Part shown: piece after piece, positions 7,907 through 16,679 of the stretch
Position numbering within the stretch: the first letter of the stretch is position 1
Layout: the number at the start of each line of letters is the position of its first letter
From: CAVYXK01 sp963708245
GTDB taxonomy: Bacteria; Pseudomonadota; Alphaproteobacteria; Acetobacterales; Acetobacteraceae
Length of the DNA stretch: 64,000 nucleotides
Direction of reading: 5' to 3'
Assembly (NCBI GenBank): GCA_963708245.1
Contig: OY970201.1
Location: 8,060,001 to 8,124,000 of the forward strand
The notes under the pieces: model-generated
Told to the model about the DNA's origin: nothing
What the model saw: the letters and a program-made list of their open reading frames with translations, nothing else
The model's database searches: none
Position numbers and translations under genes: made by a program

Positions 7907-9253
7907 ATGGCGGTGATGTCGATGAGCACGCAGGAGTTCAGCCGGCTGGAAGTTCTGCTTGGCGTCCAGTCCGGGCGGCTGCGCATCGCGGATGCCTGCA
8001 GACTGATCGGGATTTGCCGGCGTCAGGCACTGCGGTTACTGCGCGGTCTGCGCCAGGAGGGCGCCTCCAGCCTGGTCTCGAAGCGCCGCGGTCGGCGCAG
8101 CAACCACCGATTGCCGGACGCGGTCCGGGCCCTGGCTCTGACGATCGTGCGCGAGCGGTATCGCGACTTTGGGCCGACGCTGGCGGCCGAGAAGCTGGCA
8201 AAGCTGCACGGCTGCACGGTCTCGCACGAGACGCTGCGGCAATGGATGATCGCCGACGGGCTGTGGGTCGACCGGCGCCACCGCCTGCCCTGCCCGCATC
8301 AACCACGACGCCGGCGGGAGTGTCTCGGCGAGCTGGTGCAGATTGACGGTTCGGAACACGCCTGGTTCGAGGACCGTGGTGCGGTTTGCACGCTGCTCGC
8401 CTTCATCGACGATGCGACCAGCCGGATCATGGAACTGCGCTTCGCGGCATCGGAATCGGCGTTCGACTACTTTCGCTCGATGCGCCGCTATCTCGAGGCA
8501 CACGGCAAGCCGGTCGCATTGTATAGCGACAAGCACAGCATCTTCCGGGTGAACAACAAGGATGCCATCGGCGGCGAGCGGATCACGCAGTTCGGGCGGG
8601 CCCTGGCCGAGCTGAACATCGACATCATCTGTGCCAACATTCCGCAGGCCAAGGGTCGGGTGGAACGTGCATTTGGCACGCTGCAAGACCGGCTGGTGAA
8701 GGAGTTGCGGCTCGCCAACATTGCCGGCATCGAAGCAGCGAACGCCTGGTTGCCGGGATTCATCACCGACTACAACAAGCGCTTTGGTCGAGAGCCATTG
8801 AACGGCACGGATCTCCATCGGCGCCTATCGCCCCGGGATGATCTTGATGAAATCCTGGCCTGGCGAGAGAAGCGGACTGTTACCAACAACCTGACACTGC
8901 ACTATGATCGCATGATGTTGATCCTCGAACCGACGCCGCTGGCACGTAGCTTGGCGCGCAAGACGGTGGAGGTGGTGAACTACCCGGACGGTCGGTTCGC
9001 CGTCCGGTCCAACGGCAGCGACCTGCCGTTCCGGGTGTTCGACAAGATCCGCACGGTCGAACCGGGCACGATCGTGGAGAACAAGCGGTTGACCGAGGTG
9101 CTGGCGCACGTGCAGGCGCAGCAGGGAGCCTATGCGCCCAACCGACGCCGCCACCACCCTGCCCGGCAGCGGCCACCGAACAATCTCGAAGCGCCCGGCT
9201 TACCGTCCAAAGGTCGCCCGTCACGGCGTGACATCACCACGCTGCCGGCCTGA
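7907..9253 (+). CDS. ISNCY-family transposase
   Basis: 448 residues. The N-terminus has a helix-turn-helix region (RLRIADACRLIGICRRQALR) and the centre an RNase H-like integrase core: ELVQIDGSEHAWFED, FIDDATSRI, ALYSDKHSIFRVN and IPQAKGRVERAFGTL supply the acidic residues. Phrases such as DKHSIFRVN and ERAFGTLQDRLVKELRL are characteristic of ISNCY-group transposases. Length and frame are intact, so this copy may be active. The C-terminal tail may be altered by the IS110 insertion directly behind it, since the second copy diverges from it after the RQRPP segment. Confidence 0.88.
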   Translation: MAVMSMSTQEFSRLEVLLGVQSGRLRIADACRLIGICRRQALRLLRGLRQEGASSLVSKRRGRRSNHRLPDAVRALALTIVRERYRDFGPTLAAEKLAKLHGCTVSHETLRQWMIADGLWVDRRHRLPCPHQPRRRRECLGELVQIDGSEHAWFEDRGAVCTLLAFIDDATSRIMELRFAASESAFDYFRSMRRYLEAHGKPVALYSDKHSIFRVNNKDAIGGERITQFGRALAELNIDIICANIPQAKGRVERAFGTLQDRLVKELRLANIAGIEAANAWLPGFITDYNKRFGREPLNGTDLHRRLSPRDDLDEILAWREKRTVTNNLTLHYDRMMLILEPTPLARSLARKTVEVVNYPDGRFAVRSNGSDLPFRVFDKIRTVEPGTIVENKRLTEVLAHVQAQQGAYAPNRRRHHPARQRPPNNLEAPGLPSKGRPSRRDITTLPA

Positions 9254-9269
9254 CCGGTCAGCAAGGGCC

Positions 9270-9357
9270 CCGGTGCTCGGAGCCGTCAAGGACGGTCGCC
9301 TGCAGCGCCCGCCGCTTCGCGGTGCCTTCGGCATTCTTGACCGCTCCTCTGCGCGCC
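9270..9357. repeat. palindromic repeat, member 1
   Basis: Begins GGTGCTCGGAGCCGTCAAGG and ends TTCTTGACCGCTCC followed by TGCGCGC. GTCAAG and CTTGAC are the arms of an imperfect palindrome about 55 bases apart with an internal GC-rich stem. Two related copies occur at 10727-10805 and, inverted, at 19960-20037. Confidence 0.6.
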
Positions 9358-9454
9358 TCGGCTGGTGGCAGTTGTCGGGACATGGCGTAATCGCGAAGGA
9401 CAGCCGGAACCGACCACCGGGTAGCCCTCCGTGACCACAACACGGAGCAACGCC

Positions 9455-10492
9455 ATGGATCAGCAACACTACGTCGGACTCGACGTCTCGCTTGAGACCA
9501 CCTCGATCTGCGTCATCGACAGCAACGGCGCTGTCGTTTGGCGAGGCAAGTGTGCCACGGAACCCGATGCGATTTGCCGGATCGTCCGCGCTCAGGCCCC
9601 GGCCCTCGCGCGATTCGGTTTGGAGACCGGCCAGCTCTCTAATTGGCTGACCCTCGGATTGCGGCGGCGCGGCTTGCCGGTCGTCTGCCTCGACGCCCGC
9701 CACGCAAAGGCGGCACTTAGCCTGCAAGTCAACAAGACCGATGCCAACGATGCACTTGGCCTCGCACAGGTCGTGCGAACCGGATGGTTCCGCGAGGTCG
9801 CCATCAAGAGCATGGACGCACAAACCCTGCGCATGTTGCTGATGGCCAGAGCGCAATTGGTTTCGCAGCGTCAGGCCGTGGCCAATAATATACGTGGTCT
9901 GCTGAAGACGTTCGGCCATGTCATTGCCCGTGGCTGCAAAGGCCCTTTCCCGATACGCGTCCGTGACGCGATCGGCGATAACCAGGCATTGTCGGCGATC
10001 ATCGAACCTTTACTTGCGGCCTGGCTGGCCATCCGTGATCAGGTCACGATTTTTGACCGTCAGGTGGTGCTGAGAGCCAAGGCCGATGCCGCCGCACGCC
10101 GCCTGATGTCGGTGCCGGGCGTCGGCGTGATCGTTGCCCTCGCATATATGGCAGTGATCGACGATCCCTCTCGCTTCAAACAATCAACGTCAGTCGGGGC
10201 CTATCTCGGTCTCACGCCGCGACGTTATCAGTCCGGCGAGGTCGACAAGGCCGGTCATATATCGAAGTGTGGTGACGGATTGCTCCGCTCCTACCTGTTC
10301 GAGGCAGCGAACGTCTTGCTTGTTCGCCATCCGAAGCCATCGAAGCTCAGGACGTGGGGACTCGGCCTTGCCGCTCGGATCGGCATGCGTCGCGCCAAGG
10401 TGGCGGTTGCCCGCAAACTGGGCGTGATCATGCACCGCGTCTGGAAAGATGACCGCGATTTCGATTGGGGTGACGCAGTGGCCGCCGCATGA
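9455..10492 (+). CDS. IS110-family transposase (DEDD recombinase)
   Basis: 345 residues from the ATG at 9455, chosen because CGGAG lies seven bases upstream and the protein then begins MDQQHYVGLDVS, the normal family start. The RuvC-like domain shows D10 (GLDVS), E57 (FGLETG), and D96 and D99 (NKTDANDA), the DEDD set. The C-terminal domain has VPGVGVIVALAYM and the serine-bearing SVGAYLGLTPRRYQSG. All catalytic positions are present and the frame is uninterrupted, so it is probably functional. It works with a structured RNA from the element's flank to choose sites. Confidence 0.92.
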   Translation: MDQQHYVGLDVSLETTSICVIDSNGAVVWRGKCATEPDAICRIVRAQAPALARFGLETGQLSNWLTLGLRRRGLPVVCLDARHAKAALSLQVNKTDANDALGLAQVVRTGWFREVAIKSMDAQTLRMLLMARAQLVSQRQAVANNIRGLLKTFGHVIARGCKGPFPIRVRDAIGDNQALSAIIEPLLAAWLAIRDQVTIFDRQVVLRAKADAAARRLMSVPGVGVIVALAYMAVIDDPSRFKQSTSVGAYLGLTPRRYQSGEVDKAGHISKCGDGLLRSYLFEAANVLLVRHPKPSKLRTWGLGLAARIGMRRAKVAVARKLGVIMHRVWKDDRDFDWGDAVAAA

Positions 10493-10726
10493 GCGCGGCG
10501 AGCCCCCGGATTCGCGAACAGAGATCCGCCTGATCGAGGCGGGAGCATGTCCCAGCCGGGACGAGGCCCGGCAACCCCGCGTCCTTCGTTGCGGCCCTTT
10601 CGAGGTGACCGCGTTCGGGACATAGGGGTGCCGACCTCCCCGACGCCACGTTGCGGCTGACAACAGACCGCGGAAAGAACCATGACCCGGCAGGACAGTA
10701 GCCCCCAACCTGATCGAGCGTTACGC

Positions 10727-10805
10727 CGTGCTCGCAGCCGTCAAGACCGCTTCGCGCCGCCTCCGGCGGTGGCCTGCGGCCAGTCTTGACCGTTGCTCCG
10801 CGCGG
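10727..10805. repeat. palindromic repeat, member 2
   Basis: Begins GCCGTGCTCGCAGCCGTCAA and ends AGTCTTGACCGTTGCTCCGC. Inner arms CGCCGCCTCCGGCGG and TGGCCTGCGGCCA form further hairpins. It sits just outside the right flank of the IS110 element and downstream of the phosphotransferase gene. Confidence 0.6.
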
Positions 10806-10845
10806 CGCAGTGTGATGATGCAGGCCGGGGCGGAGAAACGGCGCT

Positions 10846-11751
10846 TCAGCCGAACAAAGAAACTATCCGCGACATTCTCTGGTTTGGGCAATCCAGTGCG
10901 CAAGCGTGCGGGCGACGGACCCGGGGCTGACCGATCAGCTCTCCGAGCGCAGGGTCGCCTCGACGCGCTGGAATCAACCGCTCCCGCTGGGCGGGCCCAC
11001 ACCACCCCGCGAGGAGGGCGCGGACGCGGATGATGGACAGGTAGGGCTCCATCACCGCCGTCAGCGCCGCTTGTGACATGCCGGCCAGCCGCGCGTATTC
11101 GGACTGCATGACTGCATTGTAGGCGCGCGGCCGCTCCGGATCGGCAACGACGTCCGCGGTGAGTTCGGCAAGGATAATGTGGCTGGTAGCAAGGTCGAGG
11201 GCGGCGGGCGCGCGGACGATACCTAGCCAGTCGATCAATCTTGGACCATTCGCCGTCATGATCACGTTGTCGGGGTGAAGATCGCCATGGCACAGCCCGT
11301 CTCCCGGCGACAGGCGGTCGATCAGGGCGAGGATGCCGGCGGCGATGTGCTCCGGAATCCGGCCGCCGTCGTCGCGCAACGAGCCCGCCATCAAGTCGCG
11401 CAGGCGGAGCACCTCTGGCGGCGGGGGCGTCTTGTGGACGGATAGGGCGAGGGTCGCGAGGATCGAGCCCACCTGTCCGTTCGTCATGGCGCCGCTTCGC
11501 GAAAGCTGCTTCAGGGTCGGTCCGTCGAGGCGCGACAGCACGATGCCGAAGCGCCCGTCCAGCGTCACCTCGCCGAGCACCTCTGGCGCCGGAGCGCCGG
11601 CGGCGAAGGCGGCGCGGGTGATGTGGGCCTCGTACCGGGCGAGCCGTTGCGGTCGGCCGTCCTTGAACAGCTTCACCACCTGACCGGGCGCCCAGGCGTG
11701 GACGTCCGAGAACGCGCCTTCACCGATCTTCTCCCCCAGCGATCCCTGCAC
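10846..11751 (-). CDS. aminoglycoside phosphotransferase-like kinase (APH family), transposon passenger
   Basis: 301 residues from a GTG at 11751, preceded by AGGAGGAAGGGCA; the open frame extends much further upstream, but that part crosses the transposon end and is not coding-like. Kinase features: glycine loop IGEGAFSDVHAW (9-20), lysine K27 in VVKLFKDG, catalytic loop LCHGDLHPDNVI (153-164) and metal-binding RLIDW (D174). The family phosphorylates aminoglycosides or other small molecules such as choline or homoserine; the substrate is not visible. The gene is inside the ISNCY-type element, convergent with its transposase and IS110, so it moves with it as cargo. Clinical-type resistance should not be assumed. 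Confidence 0.8.
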   Translation of the reverse strand: MQGSLGEKIGEGAFSDVHAWAPGQVVKLFKDGRPQRLARYEAHITRAAFAAGAPAPEVLGEVTLDGRFGIVLSRLDGPTLKQLSRSGAMTNGQVGSILATLALSVHKTPPPPEVLRLRDLMAGSLRDDGGRIPEHIAAGILALIDRLSPGDGLCHGDLHPDNVIMTANGPRLIDWLGIVRAPAALDLATSHIILAELTADVVADPERPRAYNAVMQSEYARLAGMSQAALTAVMEPYLSIIRVRALLAGWCGPAQRERLIPARRGDPALGELIGQPRVRRPHACALDCPNQRMSRIVSLFG

Positions 11752-12107
11752 TGCCCTTCCTCCTGCGAAAAAAGTGAATACTGGCGGCGGGCAAAGTAAA
11801 ACCCCTCCTGTCGCCGGAAGGTGGCTGAGCGTTGCAATGGTGGCGGGCGACTGGGTCCGGAATCCACCCATTGCCGACCTACAGGCGCGACAACATTTCG
11901 TCGATTCCCCACTTGCCAAGAGGTCCGCGATTAAAGAACGAAGGGCGTCCCGACCATTCGACCACGCCTCCGGCGGGTCGAACAAAGGGCATTGGGTATT
12001 CAGGAAGGCATTGAATGCGCGGCTCTTTGGGTTGGCCGGCCGCAGCCTGGGGGTGACATTTCTACTTTGCGCGCCGAGTGACATTTCTACCTTGCGCCGA
12101 CAAAGCG

Positions 12108-13315
12108 TTCCTGCGAACATGGCTGCATACGAGGCGGCCTTTGCCGCGCACACGGCGTCGATCGGGAAGACACCGCAGTGCATGAACGCTTTCTGCTCTG
12201 ACAACGGGGCAGGCCCGGGCACAGCCTCGTCCAGCCCCCCTGTGCAGCAGATGCAATGGACTGCGTGGAGCTGGTCACTGTCGCCGACAGCGAAGCTCTG
12301 CGTGCCAGTGGTCGGCATCCCAATGCTGTTCGCGGGTATGACCTCCGCCAGCTATGCCTCGATCGCCGCAGGGAGCTACGACTATATCTGGTCCGGCATT
12401 GCCCAAGCGTGGGCATCCAACGGCTTCATCACAATGTACGCGCGCATCGGCTGGGAATTCAACGGATCCTGGTATCTGTGGTCAGTGACGAACCTGACGC
12501 CGGCCCTACTTACCGAGTGGATCGCCGCCTGGAATCACATCGCACAGGTGATGAAATCCACCAGCCGCATCACCGTTAAGACAATCTGGAACCCGGCTTG
12601 CACGAGCTGGAATCAATTTTCTCTGGCGCAGTGTTATCCCGGCTCTACGTATGTAGACGTCATCGGTCCAGACCTCTACAGCGTTTGCTACCCAAACACC
12701 TCGCTTAGTGGTTTCAGTGATCCGAATTTCGTCAACACAACAACGGCTGCGTATTACGACTGGAAAGGCTACGTGCCATCCACCACGCCGACGAACACCT
12801 GGACGAGCGTCCTCGACACGCTGCCTGCCTGGATGGCGCAGGCTTACAACCGCGAGCACTATTGGGACTGGCCCGGCTCAACCGGATGGCAGCAACAGGA
12901 TAATAACAACGCTATCGGCATGCAAGACATGCTGGCTTTTTGCAAGACTGAAGGCAAAAATATTGCCATCCCAGAATGTGGCACCGGTTTAAACCCCAAT
13001 TACCCAAACTGCGGTATCAACAACGACGGTGATTTCCCACTTTACCTGCTGTCGCGTCTTACAGGCGCCGCCAGCGCCACGCCGAGCCTTAACCCGCCAG
13101 TGGCTGTCGAGCTCGTGAACGTCTGGGACATCGACGTGAGCGACGGCTCGTGGCTGTTTGCCTTGACGCCGCAATCGCTCACTGTGGCCGGCACCGTGAC
13201 ATTCAATGCCAACGGCACCATGGGCGTATCATTCCCAGCCGTCTCCACTACCCTGCAGCCAACCCCGCAGCCTGCCGCGCTGGCATCCTGGAAAACTCTG
13301 GCTGGAGTCCTGTAG
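12108..13315 (+). pseudogene. main part of a GH26-like glycoside hydrolase, start displaced by a transposon
   Basis: Joined to 7782-7824, this makes a protein of about 416 residues with no signal peptide. YARIGWEFNGSWYLW matches the acid/base region of GH26 beta-mannanase-type enzymes (glutamate in a R-x-x-x-E-x-N-G-x-W pattern; most have His before the Glu, here Trp). YVDVIGPDLYS matches the middle strand, and NIAIPECGTGLNPN carries the probable nucleophile Glu. A short beta-rich tail follows. The family cleaves or remodels beta-mannans and related glycans. The coding sequence itself is clean, so the IS insertion is the only visible lesion. An open frame continues upstream into the transposon end and might give an N-terminally altered product. 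Confidence 0.72.
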
Positions 13316-13328
13316 TTGAACGGCTCGG

Positions 13329-13625
13329 TCACGCCACGGCAGGCAGACCGATCGGGGCAGTGTCGCTGATTGTTCCGAGCGTTTCCAGGCTCATGTAGCG
13401 ACGCTGCACGGCCCATTCGTCGTTTTGTTCGAGCAGGATGGCGCCGACCAAGCGTACAACGGCCGCCTCGTTGGGGAAAATCCCGACCACATCGGTGCGC
13501 CGTTTGATCTCACCATTCAGCCGCTCGAGCGGATTGGTGCTGTGGATCTTGGCTCGGTGCTCTTTGGGAAAAGCCATAAAAGCAAGCACATCGGCCTCGG
13601 CCTCATCCATCAGGGCGGCGAGTTT
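13329..13625 (-). pseudogene. 3' fragment of an IS256-family transposase, fused to ISNCY remnant
   Basis: The C-terminal 95 codons encode MDEAEADVLAFMAFPKEHRA, HSTNPLERLNGEIKRRTDVV and IFPNEAAVVRLVGAIL, the typical end of IS256 (mutator-type) transposases. Upstream it joins in frame, near 13625, to the C-terminal segment of an ISNCY transposase (PNRRRYDPARQRPP), producing a 133-codon chimera. No other IS256 domain remains. Confidence 0.85.
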
Positions 13626-14965
13626 CGGCGGTCGCTGCCGCGCGGGGTCGTAGCGGCGCCGGTTGGGCGCGAAGGCGGCCTGCTGCACCTGCACACGTGC
13701 CAGCACCTCAGTGAGCCGCTTGTTCTCCACGATCGTGCCTGGCTCAATCGTACAGGATCTTGTCGAACACCCGAAACGGCAGATTGATTCCCATCTGGCG
13801 GACAGCGAATCGACCGTCCGGGTAGTTCACCACCTCAACTGTCTTGCGGGCCAACGTGCGAGCCAGTGGCGTCAGCTCGAGGAGCAGCATCATGCGGTCG
13901 TAATGCAGCGTGAGATTGCGGGTGACGGTTCGTTGCTCCCGCCAGGCGAGAATCCTCGGCCGACTGCGGCCGGTGCCGATCTTTGGCGTTCAACGGCGCG
14001 CGGCCAAAGCGTCGATTGTAGTCGGCGATGAACACTGCCAACCAGACGTTCGCCGCCGCGATGCTGGCAATATCGGCGAGCCGTAACTCTATCACCAGCC
14101 GGTCCCGCAGTGTGCCAAACGTGCGTTCGACCCCGCCCCTTGGCCTACGGAATGTTGACACAGATGATGTCAATGTTCAGCTCTGCCAAGGCCCGGCTGA
14201 ACTGCGTGATCCGCTCACCACCGGCGGCATCCTTGCTTCACGCGAAAGATGCTGTGCTTGTCGCTGGAGAACGCCACCGGCTTGCCGTACGCCTCGAGAC
14301 ACAGGCGGGTCGCGCGAAAATAGTCGAACGCCGATTCCGAGGCCACGAACCGCAGCAACATGATCCGACTGGTCGCATCGTCGATAAAGGCCAGCAGCGT
14401 GCATACCGGGCCGCGATCCTCGAACCAGGCGTGCTCCGAGCCGTCGATCTGCACCCGCTCGCCCAGGCACTCGCGCCAGCGGCGCGGCTGGTGCGGGGAG
14501 GGCAGGCGGTGTCGCGGATCAACCCAGAGCCCGTCGGCGATCATCCATTGCCGCAGCATCTCGCGCGAGACCGTGCAGCCGTGCAGCTTTGCCAGCTTCT
14601 CGGCCGCCAGCGTCGGCCCAAAGTCGCGATACCGCTCGCGCACGATCGTCAGAGCCAGGGCCCGGACCGCGTCCGGCAATCGGTGGTTGCTGCGCCGACC
14701 GCGGCGCTTCGAGACCAGGCTGGAGGCGCCCTCCTGGCGCAGACCGCGCAGTAACCGCAGTGCCTGACGCCGGCAAATCCCGATCAGTCTGCAGGCATCC
14801 GCGATGCGCAGCCGCCCGGACTGGACGCCAAGCAGAACTTCCAGCCGGCTGAACTCCTGCGTGCTCATCGACATCACCGCCATGGCACCGCTCCCGGGAC
14901 CCCAAGACCCCTGAGGGTGACATCTCTATTTTGCAGAGGGGTGACATCTCTATATGGCGCTTACA
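13626..14965 (-). mobile_element. truncated, mutated second copy of the ISNCY-type element
   Basis: The left end TGTAAGCGCC is at 14956-14965, with the same two TAGAGATGTCACC motifs as the copy at 7825. The transposase frame is intact from 14883 to about 14240 (MAVMSMSTQEFSRLEVLLGV onward) and then broken by frameshifts near 14225 and 14160 and by further lesions near 13930-13750. The right end is missing, replaced by IS256 sequence. This copy has no intact transposase. Together with the element at 7825 it brackets the glycosidase gene in inverted orientation. Confidence 0.88.
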
Positions 14966-15008
14966 TACACGTGCCGCAGAAGGAATATTATGTAAACTCA
15001 GCGGCTGC

Positions 15009-15815
15009 TTACGCCTGAAACCCGCCATCGGCTATCTCCAGCACCATGCCGTCGTAGCCGCTCTCCACGCCCTCCGGTAATTGCTCCGCCATCCAGGCCC
15101 AGTCCAGGTCGGTGCCCATATGCGTGAGCACCGTCCGCCGGGCGCCGACCCGCGCGGCCCAGCACAGCACGCGGTCGAAATGTGCGTGCGTCGGATGTGG
15201 TGCGCGGCCGAAGCAGCCGACCACCCAGGTGTCCACGCCGGACAGCGCGGCGAACGCCGCATCGTCCAGTTTCACCACGTCGGTCGAGTAGCCGAATCCG
15301 CCGACGCGCAGCCCGAGGGTCTGCATGTAGCCGTGGTCCTGGGCAAAGAGCTGCACCTCCATTCCCGCCGTTGCGATCACGTGGCCGGGTTCTACCAGCC
15401 GCTTCTCCAGCACCGGGCGGAAGAACCCCGGCGGCGTCCATGGGCGGAACGCATAGGGAAAACGCGAGCCGATCTCTTCCAGTGTGGCCACGGTTCCGAA
15501 TGCTTCCAGCGGGCGGCCGGCGATCCGGTTCAGCGGTCGGACGTCGTCCAGCCCGGTAATGTGGTCGGCGTGCGAGTGGGTATACAAGATAGCGTCGATG
15601 CGGGGGATCCGGCAGGCCAGAAGCTGCGCCCGCATGTCCGGCGGGGTGTCGATCAGCAGCCGGCCGCCCTGCCCGCTCTCGATCACGATGCTGCTGCGGG
15701 TGCGCCAGTTGCGCGGCTCTGCCGGGTCGCACTGGCCCCAGTCGCCGCTGCCGTCCACCCCACCCAGCATCGGCACGCCGGCGGAGCCGCCGGTTCCCAG
15801 CAGCACCACCCGCAT
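15009..15815 (-). CDS. MBL-fold metallo-hydrolase (PhnP/RNase Z-like)
   Basis: 268 residues starting MRVVLLGTGGSAGVPMLGG. The metal-binding motif YTHSHADHITGLDDV (H-x-H-x-D-H) and a later LTHMGTDLDW identify a metallo-beta-lactamase fold hydrolase of the PhnP-like group, which acts on phosphodiesters such as cyclic nucleotides. The true substrate is unknown; no phosphonate genes are near. The gene overlaps the end of tatD (ATG/stop overlap at 15815) and is the last intact gene of the holB-metG-tatD run before an ISNCY remnant. Confidence 0.85.
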   Translation of the reverse strand: MRVVLLGTGGSAGVPMLGGVDGSGDWGQCDPAEPRNWRTRSSIVIESGQGGRLLIDTPPDMRAQLLACRIPRIDAILYTHSHADHITGLDDVRPLNRIAGRPLEAFGTVATLEEIGSRFPYAFRPWTPPGFFRPVLEKRLVEPGHVIATAGMEVQLFAQDHGYMQTLGLRVGGFGYSTDVVKLDDAAFAALSGVDTWVVGCFGRAPHPTHAHFDRVLCWAARVGARRTVLTHMGTDLDWAWMAEQLPEGVESGYDGMVLEIADGGFQA

Positions 15816-16588
15816 CAGTCGGCTTTCCGGAACAGACGCAGGAAGTTGGCCGTGGTGAGCTCGGCCAGTTGCTCGAGCGTCAGGCCGCGCAGCGCCGCCA
15901 GCACCGCCGCAGTATGGGTTATGAAGGCCGGTTCGTTGCGCTTGCCGCGCGCGGGGACCGGCGCGAGATAGGGAGCGTCGGTCTCCACCAGCAAACGCTC
16001 CGACGGAAGATCGGCCGCTATCTTCTTGAGATCAAGAGCTTTCGGGAAGGTCAGAATACCGGAGAAACTGACATAACCACCGAATTCTATCGCAAACTCA
16101 GCAAGTTGCCTCGATGAGCTGAAGCAATGCAGCAGGAACGCGAACTCTCCGCCTTCATCCCACTCTGTTTGCAGCATATTCATGATATCCGTGTCCGCGT
16201 CGCGGGCGTGGATGACCAGCGGCAGGCCTGCCAGCCGAGCCGCCCGGATGTGCGCTCGGAAATTCTCCTGCTGCCGCTCGCGTGGTGCCTGGTCGTAAAA
16301 GTAATCCAGCCCTGATTCGCCGATTCCGATGATCTTGGGGTGCTCGGCAAGTCCGGCGAGCATGGCTGGGGTCGGTATCTCCGCCTCGGCGGCGTGGTGT
16401 GGGTGGACGCCTACCGTGCCCCACACGTTCGGATGGGCCTCCACCAGCCTCATCACGTCGGCCGCCTGGGCCATGGTCGTGCCGATGGTGACCATTTCGG
16501 ACACGCCGGCCTCTGCCGCACGGGCCAGTACGTGCGGCAGCTCGGCTGCGGTGAAACAGTCGAGATGGCAATGCGAATCGACGAGCAC
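15815..16588 (-). CDS. tatD: TatD-family metal-dependent deoxyribonuclease
   Basis: 257 residues. Opens MLVDSHCHLDCF (the H-x-H metal site), then IGESGLDYFYDQAPRERQ, PLVIHARDAD and a terminal LLVETDAPYLAPVPARGKRN, all signature TatD segments. The family is a TIM-barrel 3'-5' exonuclease/DNase. Length is standard. It follows metG after 91 bases containing a common palindromic repeat and overlaps the metallo-hydrolase downstream, so it is likely co-transcribed with both. Confidence 0.95.
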   Translation of the reverse strand: MLVDSHCHLDCFTAAELPHVLARAAEAGVSEMVTIGTTMAQAADVMRLVEAHPNVWGTVGVHPHHAAEAEIPTPAMLAGLAEHPKIIGIGESGLDYFYDQAPRERQQENFRAHIRAARLAGLPLVIHARDADTDIMNMLQTEWDEGGEFAFLLHCFSSSRQLAEFAIEFGGYVSFSGILTFPKALDLKKIAADLPSERLLVETDAPYLAPVPARGKRNEPAFITHTAAVLAALRGLTLEQLAELTTANFLRLFRKAD

Positions 16589-16626
16589 TTACCGGCTGTC
16601 CACGTCTTCGCGTGCGGTCTCAAGTC

Positions 16627-16657
16627 GTGGATGCCCGGGCCAAGCCCAGGCATGACG
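16627..16657. repeat. intergenic palindrome of a type common in alphaproteobacteria
   Basis: GTGGATGCCCGGGC-CAA-GCCCAGGCATGACG forms a near-perfect hairpin between metG and tatD. From general knowledge, similar GGATGCCCGGGC...GCCCGGGCATGAC palindromes are abundant between genes in this class. It may stabilise transcript ends. Confidence 0.65.
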
Positions 16658-16679
16658 TTTTATGTGACCCATAAGGACC

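Larger units (their letters stand above)
9254..10726 (+). mobile_element. IS110-family insertion sequence nested in the ISNCY element (ends approximate)
   Basis: The transposase gene at 9455-10492 is flanked by about 200 bases of non-coding DNA on the left (9254-9454) and about 230 on the right (10493-10726). IS110 elements lack long terminal repeats, so the ends cannot be fixed by eye. Copies of a palindromic repeat lie inside the left flank (9270-9357) and directly beyond the right flank (10727-10805). In this family one non-coding flank encodes the bridge/seek RNA that selects target and donor; I infer but cannot show its exact position. Confidence 0.65.
7825..12102 (+). mobile_element. 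4.28-kb ISNCY-type element carrying a nested IS110 and a phosphotransferase gene
   Basis: The left end begins TGTAAGCGCC and the right end, read inward, TGTCGGCGCA. Each end carries two tandem copies of a TAGARATGTCAC motif (left at 7838-7875, right at 12055-12094). AAGCG is duplicated on both sides, a five-base target duplication. Inside are the transposase (7907-9253), an IS110-type element, a minus-strand phosphotransferase gene, and about 300 bases of apparently gene-free DNA before the right end. The exact five-base repeat and the restored host frame show a single transposition event. A second, truncated copy lies at 13626-14965 in opposite orientation. Confidence 0.88.

Noticed and set aside
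11774..12107. N-terminal extension of the glycosidase open frame
   Set aside because: This part is the transposon's right end. The true start was recovered on the other side of the element by the AAGCG duplication.
11752..12318. Upstream extension of the phosphotransferase frame (about 190 codons)
   Set aside because: It crosses the right end of the ISNCY-type element into the glycosidase gene and has no kinase similarity; the GTG at 11751 has a strong AGGAGG site.
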